In this document: in pieces, positions 56,265 through 64,000 of the stretch
Numbering within the stretch: the first letter of the stretch is position 1
Layout of the letters: every line of letters starts with the position of its first letter
Assembly: GCF_028368995.1 (NCBI RefSeq)
Contig: NZ_JAQNDL010000001.1
Span: forward strand, 1,426,001-1,490,000
Direction: 5' to 3'
From: Nannocystis bainbridge
GTDB lineage: Bacteria > Myxococcota_A > Polyangia > Nannocystales > Nannocystaceae
DNA length: 64,000 nt
Made by a program: the position numbers and the translations under genes
Notes under the pieces: generated by a model
What the model saw: only the letters and a program-made list of their open reading frames with translations
Databases searched by the model: none
Told to the model about the DNA's origin: nothing

Positions 56265-58394
56265 TCAGTCGACGAAGTTCGGCGGCCCGGTGCGCTCGAG
56301 GTACCCGTCGAGCGCGCCCTGCAGCCGCTCGATCTTCGGATCGCCGTAGGGCAGCGGCTTGTCGCCTTGCTGCTTGCGGGCCGACAGCGCCTCGTCGAGC
56401 AGGTTGCACACCAGCTTGTAGGTGCCGTCGAACACCGTGACCATGTTGTGGGTCGCGGCGCCGTTGGCGGTGAAGCGCCAGGTCTCGGCCACCAGCACCC
56501 GGTTCTTGTTGGAGGCCGGGTTGGAGAGGATGCCGGCGAGGTCGCGGCCGTCGAGGCCCTCGGGCGCCGGGGTCTCGGTCCACTTGAGGATCGTCGGCAT
56601 CACGTCGACGGTGCCGACCAACTGCTTCGAGGTGGTGCCGGGCGCGAAGCCGGGGCCGCGCACGACCAGCGGCACGCGGATGTCGTCCTCGCCGACGCCG
56701 ACGCCGTGGGTGCGGCGCTTGGCGCCGAGGCTCTCGCCGTGGTCGGCGGTGATGATGACGGCGATCTCGCGCTCCTTGGCGAGCTCGTCGATGCGCTCGA
56801 GCAGGCGGCCGACGTGCTTGTCGGTCCACGCGATCTCGTGGTCGTACTTGCCGGCGACGCTGTTGCCCCACCGCGGCACCCCGCGGTGCCACGAGTGGCC
56901 GCCGTGCGGGCCGAAGTAATGGGCCCACAGGAAGAACGGGCGGTCCTTGGGCTGGGCGTCGAGGATCTTGATCGCGGCGTCGGTGACGGCGACGTCGAGC
57001 GCCTTGCCCGAGACCTCCTCGTACTCGTCGAAGTCGGGGTAGGCGCCGGTCGAGGCGTCGAGGAAGCCGGTCGAGCCGTCGTCGATGACCGCGGCGGTGT
57101 ACATGCCGCGCCGCTTCAAGAACGTCTGCAGCGGCACGTACTTCTCGGCCGCGGGCAGGCCGAACTTGAGCTTGAGCAGCTCGCCGTCGTCGAGCTGATC
57201 GATCTCGGTGCTGCGCAGCAGGCGGAACTTGTTGGTCTCGAAGAACGGGTTCCACACCAGCCGCCGCGGGTACACGCCGCGGAACATCGACGACAGCGCC
57301 AGGCTGGTCCACGAGCCGCCGGTGTAGGCGCGGATGAAGCGGGTCCCGCTCTCGGACCACTTCTTCATCTCGGGGGTGGTGTTGCGCTTGCCGCCCCAGC
57401 TGACGTGGTCGGCGCGCAGGGTGTCGATGGTGATGAGGACGACGCTGGTCGGCGGCGGCTTGTCGGGCACCGGCGGGTCGGCGACCGGCTCCTCGACCGG
57501 CGCGTCGCCGAGGACGCAGTTGTCGTCGACGCCGTTGCCGGGCAGCTCGCGCGCGAACGGGTGGACCGCGGCGTTGAACGGGGCGCAGTCGCCACCGCCG
57601 AGGATCGGCGAGTAACCGTCGCGGTCGACGTCGCCGAGGGTCCGCAGCGTCCGCAGCGACAGGCTCGAGAACGGCCGCTCGAGCAGGCCCGCGAGCAGGT
57701 CGCGGTCGCCGTCGACGACCACGAGCGCCCACACGAACGGCAACGCCAGCACGCCCGCGCCGACCGGGCGCCCCCACGCGGGCACGCGCAGGCGGCGGGG
57801 CCAGTAGCGCAGGCAGGCGACGCCGACGATCGTCAGCATCAGCACCGCCATCACCCGCAGGGCCGTGTGCGCCGCCGGATAGTTGTCGACCCCGACCCGG
57901 CGATCGGCGACGATGAAGCCGACCGCCGCCAGCGCCAGCAGCGGGCCGGTCCACAGCGGCCGCTTCCACGTGCGCGACAGCCAGGCCGGCTGGGTCGCCG
58001 ACGGCTGGGCGACGAACCCCAGCAGCGCCAGCCCCAGCCCCGCGCCCACGCCGGCGATCGCCGCGGCCACGGCGTCGGCGTGGTCCTTGCCGCCGAAGCG
58101 GGCGATCACCCCGAGCTGGTCCATGAGCCAGACGGTCAGCCCGGCGCCGACCGCCAGCCACGCGAGCGCCCGCCCCCACGTCGGCAGCCGTTGCAGCCCG
58201 CGCAGCACCCCGGCGAACACGCCCCCGAGCACCGCGCCGGCGCCGACGCCGACGCCGAGAGCGGCGATCGCCGCCGACGCACCCACACCCTGCCCGCCGC
58301 TGACGAAATCGATCAGGGAGGCCAGGCCGGCGACCGCGGCGGCAAACGGGATATGGGCCAAAAACGCCGTTCTGGGCGGATCTTCGACGGACAT
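56265..58394 (-). CDS. Alkaline-phosphatase-superfamily (sulfatase-like) membrane protein with MopE-like motif
   Basis: 709 aa. Five to six hydrophobic segments occupy about residues 15-240, followed by an extracellular calcium/copper-type motif GDVDRDGYSPILGGGDCAPF and GNGVDDNC (MopE-like), and then a sulfatase/phosphatase domain from about 315. Metal ligands are seen in ITIDTLRADHVSWGG, ADHGES and HGVGVGED. The nucleophile region reads YTGGSWTSLALSSM, so the formylglycine CxPxR motif of sulfatases is absent and a Thr/Ser nucleophile as in phosphotransferases (LTA synthase-like) is more likely. A role in envelope polymer modification is inferred. Confidence 0.82.
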   Translation of the reverse strand: MSVEDPPRTAFLAHIPFAAAVAGLASLIDFVSGGQGVGASAAIAALGVGVGAGAVLGGVFAGVLRGLQRLPTWGRALAWLAVGAGLTVWLMDQLGVIARFGGKDHADAVAAAIAGVGAGLGLALLGFVAQPSATQPAWLSRTWKRPLWTGPLLALAAVGFIVADRRVGVDNYPAAHTALRVMAVLMLTIVGVACLRYWPRRLRVPAWGRPVGAGVLALPFVWALVVVDGDRDLLAGLLERPFSSLSLRTLRTLGDVDRDGYSPILGGGDCAPFNAAVHPFARELPGNGVDDNCVLGDAPVEEPVADPPVPDKPPPTSVVLITIDTLRADHVSWGGKRNTTPEMKKWSESGTRFIRAYTGGSWTSLALSSMFRGVYPRRLVWNPFFETNKFRLLRSTEIDQLDDGELLKLKFGLPAAEKYVPLQTFLKRRGMYTAAVIDDGSTGFLDASTGAYPDFDEYEEVSGKALDVAVTDAAIKILDAQPKDRPFFLWAHYFGPHGGHSWHRGVPRWGNSVAGKYDHEIAWTDKHVGRLLERIDELAKEREIAVIITADHGESLGAKRRTHGVGVGEDDIRVPLVVRGPGFAPGTTSKQLVGTVDVMPTILKWTETPAPEGLDGRDLAGILSNPASNKNRVLVAETWRFTANGAATHNMVTVFDGTYKLVCNLLDEALSARKQQGDKPLPYGDPKIERLQGALDGYLERTGPPNFVD

Positions 58395-58748
58395 CGCGGC
58401 AGCGCCGCATTGTGCCCGACGTCGCGGCGTGACGGAAGCGTGACGTTGTTTGCCGGCGCTCCCCCATGCAGAGGTCACCCCCGCCGAAGGGCCGTCAGCG
58501 GCCCGTCAGACGGCTTTCGGCCCCGGGCCGGGCCCGCCCGCTCCGGCGCATGCCGTAGCGCACGAGGGGCGGCGATCTCCGCGACGCAGGCGACATCGCG
58601 CGTGACGCGCGATGCGCCGCTTGCGAGCGCGGCGAACGGCGTCCGCATGCTGTCCCGCGGGACATGTCGCATCGGTCATGTCGCTCACGCGGGCCCTCTT
58701 CACCGCTCGTTCGGGACATGTCCGTATCGACATGTCCCGAAGAACAGC
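58395..58748. repeat. Intergenic region with palindrome units, one with 10-bp arms
   Basis: The core TGTCC-CGCG-GGACA lies at 58651-58664. At 58713-58738 GGGACATGTC and GACATGTCCC form a perfect 10-bp inverted repeat around a 6-nt loop, the longest arms in the window. The remainder of the gap holds nothing recognised. Confidence 0.8.
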
Positions 58749-59663
58749 TCAATTCTCCTCGTCCTCGCCGTCCTCGTCCTCGTCCGCGTCGCCGTACGGA
58801 TCGTAGTCGTCGTCCGCTTCGATCTCCGCGATCGCGTGCATCTCCGCGATCTCCTCGTCGCCGGCCCCCAGCACCTCGGCCAGGCTGGCCCACGGGAACC
58901 CGCCTGCGTGGGCCAGGCCGAGGTACTTGGCGATGACCTCCGGGTCGCGCGCGTGGCCGCGGCCCTGATAGCACTTGATACCGACCAGCGCCCCCGCCTT
59001 GACGTGCCCGAGGTCGGCGGCCTTGCGGTACCACGCGAACGCGGCCGCGTCGTCCTGGGCCACGCGGTCGCCGGTCTCGGCGTAGTAGCCCTCGTTGAAG
59101 ATCGCCCGCGCCTGCCCGAGCGCCGCCGCCCTGGCGTTGTAGGCCCGGCCCGCCTCGGGGTCGCTGCGCCCGACCAGCACCGCGGCCTCGAACAGCCCGT
59201 CGGCGTGGCCCTTCTCGGCCGAGCGCACCGCCGCCGCGCGGGCCTCGTCCTCGTCGCCCTCGCAGCCGTCGGGCCCGGCCAGCCCGCGCGTCCACATGTA
59301 GCTGAGCAGCACGTCGAGCGCGCCGGTATTGTCGGCCGCGGCCGCGCGCGTCAGCGTCGACCACGACGCCCCCGCCAGCTGCGAGTCCTCCCGTTGCACG
59401 ATCCGCCGCGCCAGCCCGAGCGCCGCCTCGTGATGCCCGCCGGCGGCCGCCTGCGCCTGCGCCTGCCACGACAGCGCGCGCAGCTCCTCGACCAGCGCCT
59501 CGTCGACCGGCGGCAGCCCGGCGATCGCGTCGGACTCGCGGAACTCGAGCGCGACCACGGCGAGGCGATGGTGGTCGTACAGCTCCTCGGCGGAGCCCTG
59601 CCCGGCCAGCCCGGCCTTCAGCGCCGCGATCTTGTCGCGCGTGTCCTTCTCGCGTTCGTCCAT
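58749..59663 (-). CDS. Sel1-like repeat protein with acidic tail
   Basis: 304 aa. Sel1/TPR-like helical repeats are seen from about 120 to 270: YNARAAALGQARAIFNEGYY, AFAWYRKAADLGHVKAGALVG and the following GLAHAGGFPWASLAEVLG. The C-terminus is a run of Asp/Glu (DYDPYGDADEDEDGEDEEN). No signal peptide, so a cytoplasmic scaffold is likely. Bounded on both sides by palindrome clusters. Confidence 0.82.
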   Translation of the reverse strand: MDEREKDTRDKIAALKAGLAGQGSAEELYDHHRLAVVALEFRESDAIAGLPPVDEALVEELRALSWQAQAQAAAGGHHEAALGLARRIVQREDSQLAGASWSTLTRAAAADNTGALDVLLSYMWTRGLAGPDGCEGDEDEARAAAVRSAEKGHADGLFEAAVLVGRSDPEAGRAYNARAAALGQARAIFNEGYYAETGDRVAQDDAAAFAWYRKAADLGHVKAGALVGIKCYQGRGHARDPEVIAKYLGLAHAGGFPWASLAEVLGAGDEEIAEMHAIAEIEADDDYDPYGDADEDEDGEDEEN

Positions 59664-59792
59664 CGCTCGACGCTACCGCGACTGCCGGTGAAATTCGCGG
59701 CGCGCACGTGTGAGGAATTCATGGCTCTGCGCCCGGCGATGGCGTCGCCCACATCTCGCATCGGCGACTGCCCGAGCCGGCCCACCGATGAG

Positions 59793-59847
59793 ATGTCCCT
59801 CGGGACAGGTCGCATCGACGTCGGGACATGTCCTTCGAGACATGCCC
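59793..59847. repeat. Palindrome cluster
   Basis: TGTCC-CTCG-GGACA (59794-59807) is perfect; CATGTCCTTCGAGACATG (59827-59844) has one mismatch and a TTCG loop. No gene is visible in 59664-60087. Confidence 0.75.
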
Positions 59848-60087
59848 ATCCGCCGGCGATCGCCGTTCGCCGCCGGAGCCCCCGCGAGCGACCGGCGACC
59901 CGCGGCGGAATGACCACACCGTCGGCTCGCCGCCCGCGGCCCCGGGATCGCAAGACGGGCGATTTCGCGCCCCCCGTCGAGCCCCGTGCCCTCGCCCTCG
60001 GGGACCTTCGCAGCGCAGGGCTTCGCGGCTACTGTGGCCGCGCCGCCGGGCCCGGGGCGCGGCGGCGGATTGGCTAGAGGAACCACG

Positions 60088-60615
60088 ATGCAGCTTATGA
60101 GATGGAACACCATGGAGGCCCACGGCCCGCCGCGGCCCGGCTGGTGGGCGACCCTCGCCGCCGTCGCCCTGCTGGGCGGATGCGCCGACGACACGACCAC
60201 GGTCACCGACACGGCCCAGGGCACGACCACGCAGACGACCGTCGAATCGACCGTCACCACCGACGAGCCGACCACCACCGTCGCGCCGACCACCACCGAC
60301 GCGCCGACCTCGACCACCACCGAGACCGGCTCGACCACCGCGGTCGAGCCGACCACCACCGTCGAACCGACCACCACCGATTCGACGACGACGACGACGA
60401 CGACGACCGACACCACCGACACCGACAGCACCACCGGCGACGAGCTCGTCGGCAAGTCGATCACCCAGACCGTCAACAGCGGCACCGTCGCCCAGAGCCC
60501 CAACTTCCGCATGGTCTTCACGCTGGGTCAGCCGACCCAGAACCAGGGCCTCTACACCTCCGATAACTTTCGTCTGCAGGGCGGCCTCATCGGCGCCAAC
60601 GGGAACCCTCCATGA
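60088..60615 (+). CDS. Thr-rich linker lipoprotein, module copy 1
   Basis: 175 aa. An 18-residue N-region precedes the hydrophobic segment [14 protein letters not shown], whose lipobox LGGC predicts lipidation. Then follow about 80 residues almost wholly Thr/Asp/Val/Pro with repeats TTTVEPTTT and [16 protein letters not shown] conserved C-terminal domain of about 55 residues begins [13 protein letters not shown] and has the pattern [23 protein letters not shown], seen in bacterial exported proteins with SxNFxLxGG modules. GAGGA 7 nt before ATG sets the start. Its stop overlaps the start of the collagen-like gene by 4 nt, so both are cotranslated. Confidence 0.85.
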   Translation: MQLMRWNTMEAHGPPRPGWWATLAAVALLGGCADDTTTVTDTAQGTTTQTTVESTVTTDEPTTTVAPTTTDAPTSTTTETGSTTAVEPTTTVEPTTTDSTTTTTTTTDTTDTDSTTGDELVGKSITQTVNSGTVAQSPNFRMVFTLGQPTQNQGLYTSDNFRLQGGLIGANGNPP

Positions 60616-61835
60616 CCCTCCGTCGCCTCTCCTCCGTCTCGACCCTGAAGCCGTGGTGGCTCGCGCCGATCCTCGCCGCCGTGACGCTGACGCCGCTCGA
60701 GGCCAGCGCGCTCGCCGTACCGGCCCTCGTCACCCACCAGGGCCGCCTGTTCGACGCCAACGGCGCGCTCGTCAGCGGCGCCCACGACCTCACCTTCGCC
60801 ATCTACGACGCCGAGCTCGCCGGCAACGAGATCTGGTCCGAGACCGTCACCGTCGATTTCGACGACGGTTACTTCTCGGTGCGCCTCGGCGAGCAACTGG
60901 TGCTCGACGAGAACGTCTTCGACGGCTCGACCCGCTGGCTCGGCATCACCGTCGACGCCGACCCGGAGATGACCCCGCGCGCAGCGATCGTCAGCGTCCC
61001 GTATGCGATGTTCGCCGGCGATGTCCGCGGTGAGATCAACCCGACCAATGTCAACATCCAGGGCTTCGGCGCGGTCATCGATCAGAACGGCAAATGGGTC
61101 GGCGACCCCTCGGGCCTGCTCGGTCCCGCCGGCCCGCCCGGACCCGCCGGTCCCGCCGGTCCCGCCGGCACCGAGGGCCCCGCCGGTCCCGAGGGCCCCG
61201 CCGGCCCGCCTGGACCCGCCGGTCCCGCCGGTCCGTCCGGCCCGTCCGGTCCTGCCGGCGCGCAGGGTCCCCAGGGCCCGATGGGCCTCGCTGGCCCTGC
61301 CGGCCCCGCCGGTCCTGCCGGTCCTGCAGGCGGCGTCGGCCCTGCCGGTCCTGCCGGTCCCGCCGGCCCCGCCGGCCCCGCCGGAGCCCAGGGCCCGAGC
61401 GGCCCCGTCGGCCCCGCCGGCCCGGAGGGTCCGACCGGCATCATCGCCACCGCCAGCTTCGCCGGCGCCATCGAGGACATCCCGCTCGACCCGGCGTGGG
61501 TGTTCGTCGGCCCGACCGCGGTCATCTCCGTCGAAGCCGGCCAGCGCCTGACCGGCACCGCCACCGCGGGTCTGGCCCACGGCACCACCCTCACCTGGCG
61601 CCGCGTCGACCTCGACCTCTGTTATCGCCAGGGCGCGCAGGCCCTGAAGAACTTCAGCGGCGTCAATTTCGTGTCGCCGCGCATCGAGCAGTTCGCCAAC
61701 TCGTTCACCGCCGCCGGCACGATCGTGCCCGGCGCCGGCTCGTGGACCGTCGGCCTTTGCATTCGCAACAACTACGGCGGCGAGATCCTCGACGAGAACA
61801 ACCGCGTCAACGGGTGGATCCAGCTCACCAATTGA
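60612..61835 (+). CDS. Collagen-like exported protein, module copy 1
   Basis: 407 aa. Signal peptide with a hydrophobic core [21 protein letters not shown]. The N-terminal domain (about 36-165) follows the widely found pattern [13 protein letters not shown]...EIWSETV...[15 protein letters not shown]...[17 protein letters not shown] perfect uninterrupted Gly-X-Y tract of 36 triplets runs at about 168-276, mostly GPA, then a C-terminal beta domain (about 278-407) with two Cys. Such proteins trimerise into a collagen triple helix; no hydroxyproline is expected in bacteria. Overlaps the lipoprotein by ATGA. Likely a secreted or surface fibre. Confidence 0.9.
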   Translation: MTLRRLSSVSTLKPWWLAPILAAVTLTPLEASALAVPALVTHQGRLFDANGALVSGAHDLTFAIYDAELAGNEIWSETVTVDFDDGYFSVRLGEQLVLDENVFDGSTRWLGITVDADPEMTPRAAIVSVPYAMFAGDVRGEINPTNVNIQGFGAVIDQNGKWVGDPSGLLGPAGPPGPAGPAGPAGTEGPAGPEGPAGPPGPAGPAGPSGPSGPAGAQGPQGPMGLAGPAGPAGPAGPAGGVGPAGPAGPAGPAGPAGAQGPSGPVGPAGPEGPTGIIATASFAGAIEDIPLDPAWVFVGPTAVISVEAGQRLTGTATAGLAHGTTLTWRRVDLDLCYRQGAQALKNFSGVNFVSPRIEQFANSFTAAGTIVPGAGSWTVGLCIRNNYGGEILDENNRVNGWIQLTN

Positions 61836-61850
61836 GCGCATGAGCGCAGC

Positions 61851-61890
61851 GCCCGGATCACCTAACCCAAAAGTCAGGTGACCCGGGCGC
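61851..61890. terminator. Terminator-like hairpin after module copy 1
   Basis: CGCCCGG and CCGGGCG pair, and the inner TCACCT/AGGTGA pair too: a 13-bp stem with one mismatch and a 12-nt loop, starting 16 bp after the stop. No T-tract is present, as is common in this GC-rich genome. Confidence 0.65.
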
Positions 61891-62332
61891 GGCGTGACCC
61901 CGATCGCGCACGCGCTCGAGCGAGCGCCCATTGCTACGACCCCCTGGGTCGCACCCGCGGCACTGCCATCATTGCCACGCTGAATGCGGCCAGGCGCGCG
62001 CGCGGGCGTTTTCGGGCGCGGCGCAGCCCGGCGATCGTCTCCATCGGCCCCCGGCGGGCGCGCGCATGCTGTCGCGGTCGTCACGATCGAAGCCGCGAGC
62101 CGGCGCCGACATCGCGCCATCGCGAAGATCGGCGCGGAGCCATACGAACGGCGTTCGATGGCCCGACCTGGCCGCTCCTCCGCGTGGCCGCCAGCCTCGA
62201 TTCCGCGCCGCCGCCGGCGTGCATGGTCCCGCGCGGACCGCACTCGGAGACCTTCAGCGAGCTCCGACTTCGTGGATAGTCTGCCCCCACCGACGCACCC
62301 CATGGGCGCGTCGGCGATTGCATGGAGGAGGA
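61891..62332. other. Intergenic region between the two modules
   Basis: This 442-bp stretch is without a convincing gene. A strong GGAGGAGG (62324-62331) lies immediately upstream of the second lipoprotein start. No palindromic repeat of the TGTCC family is found here. Confidence 0.5.
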
Positions 62333-62884
62333 ATGCACGGGATGACATGGATTGGAATTACCGCCCATGGGCCGCCGCGCCCGTGGCTGGCGCTCGGCGT
62401 CGCCGCGCTGCTGACAGCAGCGTGCGCCGACGACACGACCACGGTCACGGACACCGCCCAGGGCACGAGCACGCAGACCACGGACGACCCTGACCCCACC
62501 GATTCGCCGCCGACCACCACGGTCCCGACGACCACCGATTCGCCGCCGACCACCTCGGTGACGGGCACCGATTCGACCACCGCGGTCGACCCGACCGACC
62601 CGACCACCACCGATACCACCGACACCACCGACACGACCACGACCACCACGACGACCACCACGACGACCACGGACACCACGGATACCGACACTGACGGCAC
62701 CACCGGCAACGAGCTCGTCGGCAAGTCGATCACCCAGACCGTCAACAGCGGCACCGTCGCCCAGAGCCCCAACTTCCGCATGGTCTTCACCCTGGGTCAG
62801 CCGACCCAGAATCAGGGCGTCTACACCTCGAATAACTTTCGCCTGCAGGGCGGCCTCATCGGCGCCAACGGGAACCCTCCATGA
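62333..62884 (+). CDS. Thr-rich linker lipoprotein, module copy 2
   Basis: 183 aa. The lipobox LTAAC follows a hydrophobic stretch; the Thr-rich linker differs from copy 1 and contains a run of 13 Thr (about 100-112). The C-terminal about 55 residues are nearly identical to copy 1 ([16 protein letters not shown], then [11 protein letters not shown] and [11 protein letters not shown]). Purine-rich GGAGGAGG sits just before the start; ATG 62333 or 62342 (MTWIG) are both possible. The stop overlaps the following collagen-like gene by 4 nt, as in copy 1. Confidence 0.85.
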   Translation: MHGMTWIGITAHGPPRPWLALGVAALLTAACADDTTTVTDTAQGTSTQTTDDPDPTDSPPTTTVPTTTDSPPTTSVTGTDSTTAVDPTDPTTTDTTDTTDTTTTTTTTTTTTTDTTDTDTDGTTGNELVGKSITQTVNSGTVAQSPNFRMVFTLGQPTQNQGVYTSNNFRLQGGLIGANGNPP

Positions 62885-64000
62885 CCCTCCGTCGCTCCTC
62901 CTCCGTCTCGTCCCTCAAAAAATGGTGGCTCGCCCCGGCCCTCGCGGCCGCGTGGCTGCTGCCGCTCGAGGCCAGCGCGCTCGCCGTGCCGGAGCTCGTC
63001 ACCCACCAGGGCCGCCTGTTCGACGCCAACGGTCTGCCCGTCGACGGCACCCAGGACCTCATTTTCACCATTTACGACGACGAGGTCGCCGGCAACGAGA
63101 TCTGGTCCGAGACCATCACCGTCGATTTCGACGAGGGCTTCTTCTCGGTCCGCCTCGGCGAGCAGCTTGTGCTCGACGAGAACGTCTTCGACGGCACGAC
63201 CCGCTGGCTCGGCATCACCGTCGGCGGCGACCCGGAGATGACCCCGCGCGCCGCCATCGTCAGCGTCCCGTATGCGATGTTCGCCGGCGATGTCCGCGGT
63301 GAGATCAACCCGACCAATGTCAACATCCAGGGCTTCGGTGCGGTGATCGATCAGAACGGCCAGTGGGTCGGCGATCCCTCGGGCCTGATCGGCCCCGCCG
63401 GCCCGCCCGGACCCGCCGGTCCTGCCGGTCCCGCCGGCTCGGAGGGCGCCGCTGGTCCCGAGGGCCCCGCCGGTCCTGCCGGCCCCGCCGGCGCGGCCGG
63501 TCCCGAAGGCCCCGCCGGCCCCGACGGCCCGCCCGGGCCCGACGGCCCCGCCGGCCCGGCCGGTCCCGCCGGTCCCGCCGGCCCCGAAGGCCCGCCGGGC
63601 CCCTCCGGCGACCTCGGCCAGGTCGGCCCGGCCGGTCCCGCCGGCCCCGAAGGCCCCCAGGGCGCCCAGGGACCGCAAGGCACCCAGGGCCCGCAGGGCG
63701 CCCAGGGGCCGCAGGGTGAGACCGGTCCGCAGGGCATCCAGGGCCCGCAGGGCGACCTCGGTCCCGCCGGCCCCGCCGGCCCGCAGGGCGAGATGGGTGC
63801 GCAGGGCGCTCAGGGCCCGCAAGGCGACCCCGGCCCCGCCGGTCCCGCCGGCCCGCAGGGCGAGATGGGCTCCGCCGGTCCTGCCGGCCCGCAGGGCGAT
63901 CCTGGCCCCGCCGGCCCCGCCGGCCCGCAGGGCGACGCCGGTCCCGCCGGCCCGGCCGGCCCGCAGGGCGAAATGGGCGCTCAGGGCGCTCAGGGCGCGC
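62881..64000 (+). CDS. Collagen-like exported protein, module copy 2, partial
   Basis: 373 codons are visible, no stop before the right edge. Signal peptide [21 protein letters not shown] and N-terminal domain match copy 1 closely (about 85% by eye over 160 residues). The Gly-X-Y tract begins at about residue 168 and is still open at the edge with at least 68 uninterrupted triplets, already about twice as long as in copy 1, and richer in GPQ, GEM, GAQ and GDP. Codons of the tract form visible DNA repeats (GGCCCGCAGGGCGA type), so its length may vary between strains. Confidence 0.9.
   Translation, partial: MTLRRSSSVSSLKKWWLAPALAAAWLLPLEASALAVPELVTHQGRLFDANGLPVDGTQDLIFTIYDDEVAGNEIWSETITVDFDEGFFSVRLGEQLVLDENVFDGTTRWLGITVGGDPEMTPRAAIVSVPYAMFAGDVRGEINPTNVNIQGFGAVIDQNGQWVGDPSGLIGPAGPPGPAGPAGPAGSEGAAGPEGPAGPAGPAGAAGPEGPAGPDGPPGPDGPAGPAGPAGPAGPEGPPGPSGDLGQVGPAGPAGPEGPQGAQGPQGTQGPQGAQGPQGETGPQGIQGPQGDLGPAGPAGPQGEMGAQGAQGPQGDPGPAGPAGPQGEMGSAGPAGPQGDPGPAGPAGPQGDAGPAGPAGPQGEMGAQGAQGA

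Noticed and set aside
54922..58467. Minus-strand ORF of 1181 codons spanning 54.9-58.5 kb
   Set aside because: Only its C-terminal part (to 56043) is a separate gene; the remainder is a shadow frame of the sulfatase-superfamily gene.
63351..63737. Minus-strand ORF rich in GP-x triplets opposite the collagen-like gene
   Set aside because: The mirror-image Gly/Pro pattern arises because the codons of GPA/GPQ repeats read as Gly/Pro/Ala on the other strand; only the plus frame has a signal peptide and domain.

Overview
The window is about 70% G+C with strongly GC-biased third codon positions and looks like chromosomal DNA of a myxobacterium, most likely the Nannocystis family (Nannocystaceae, Myxococcota). 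The case rests on gene content: many predicted lipoproteins with long Thr/Ser linkers straight after the lipobox Cys, Stig1-like, DUF4215-like and thrombospondin-type-3 Cys/Asp motifs, an AgmX/PglI-type domain protein, a Ser/Thr kinase with a TPR tail, a pseudokinase, RCC1 repeats and collagen-like proteins. I see no phage genes, insertion sequences, rRNA operon or CRISPR array.

Layout. 1-9.6 kb: a truncated peroxisomal-type multifunctional enzyme (dehydrogenase, hydratase, two SCP2 domains), a pseudokinase, a tRNA cluster Glu(CTC)-Glu(TTC)-Asn(GTT) behind a strong sigma70-like promoter, a cardiolipin synthase, and an AraC regulator divergent from a coupled oxidoreductase/SDR pair. 9.7-22.7 kb: VOC proteins, a UPF0158 protein, a DJ-1/PfpI protein, an operon VOC-ArsR-SRPBCC, a SIMPL protein and several large envelope lipoproteins. 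22.8-34.9 kb: an OmpR-type two-component pair, an AlkB-GNAT pair, two NADAR proteins in tandem, a UvrD-like helicase, a cytochrome P450 and a signal peptidase-like protein. 35-48.5 kb: an RCC1 lipoprotein, small possible immunity-type proteins (one SMI1/KNR4), a DnaJ-like zinc protein in a lower-GC patch, a large kinase-TPR receptor, and exported hydrolase and peptidase-like lipoproteins. 48.6-59.7 kb: an AgmX/PglI domain protein, ThiH, a lower-GC segment with a membrane protein, a divergent LysR/GST pair, and an alkaline-phosphatase-superfamily membrane protein. 60-64 kb: a two-gene module (Thr-rich lipoprotein plus collagen-like exported protein, overlapping at ATGA) present twice in tandem, the second copy running off the right edge.

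Two signals are not explained by ordinary annotation. First, a short palindrome with core TGTCC-N4-GGACA (often extended to ACATGTCC-N4-GGACATGT) recurs across the window: I count 18 perfect cores plus many degenerate ones, in most sizeable intergenic gaps, at gene 3' ends, in frame inside linkers of coding regions, and grading into a tandem array of about 54-bp units at 32.1-32.5 kb. Second, the tandem lipoprotein/collagen-like module looks like a recently duplicated cell-surface system, with near-identical coupling regions but diverged Thr-rich and Gly-X-Y tracts.

All functional statements rest on motif recognition by eye; no database search was run.
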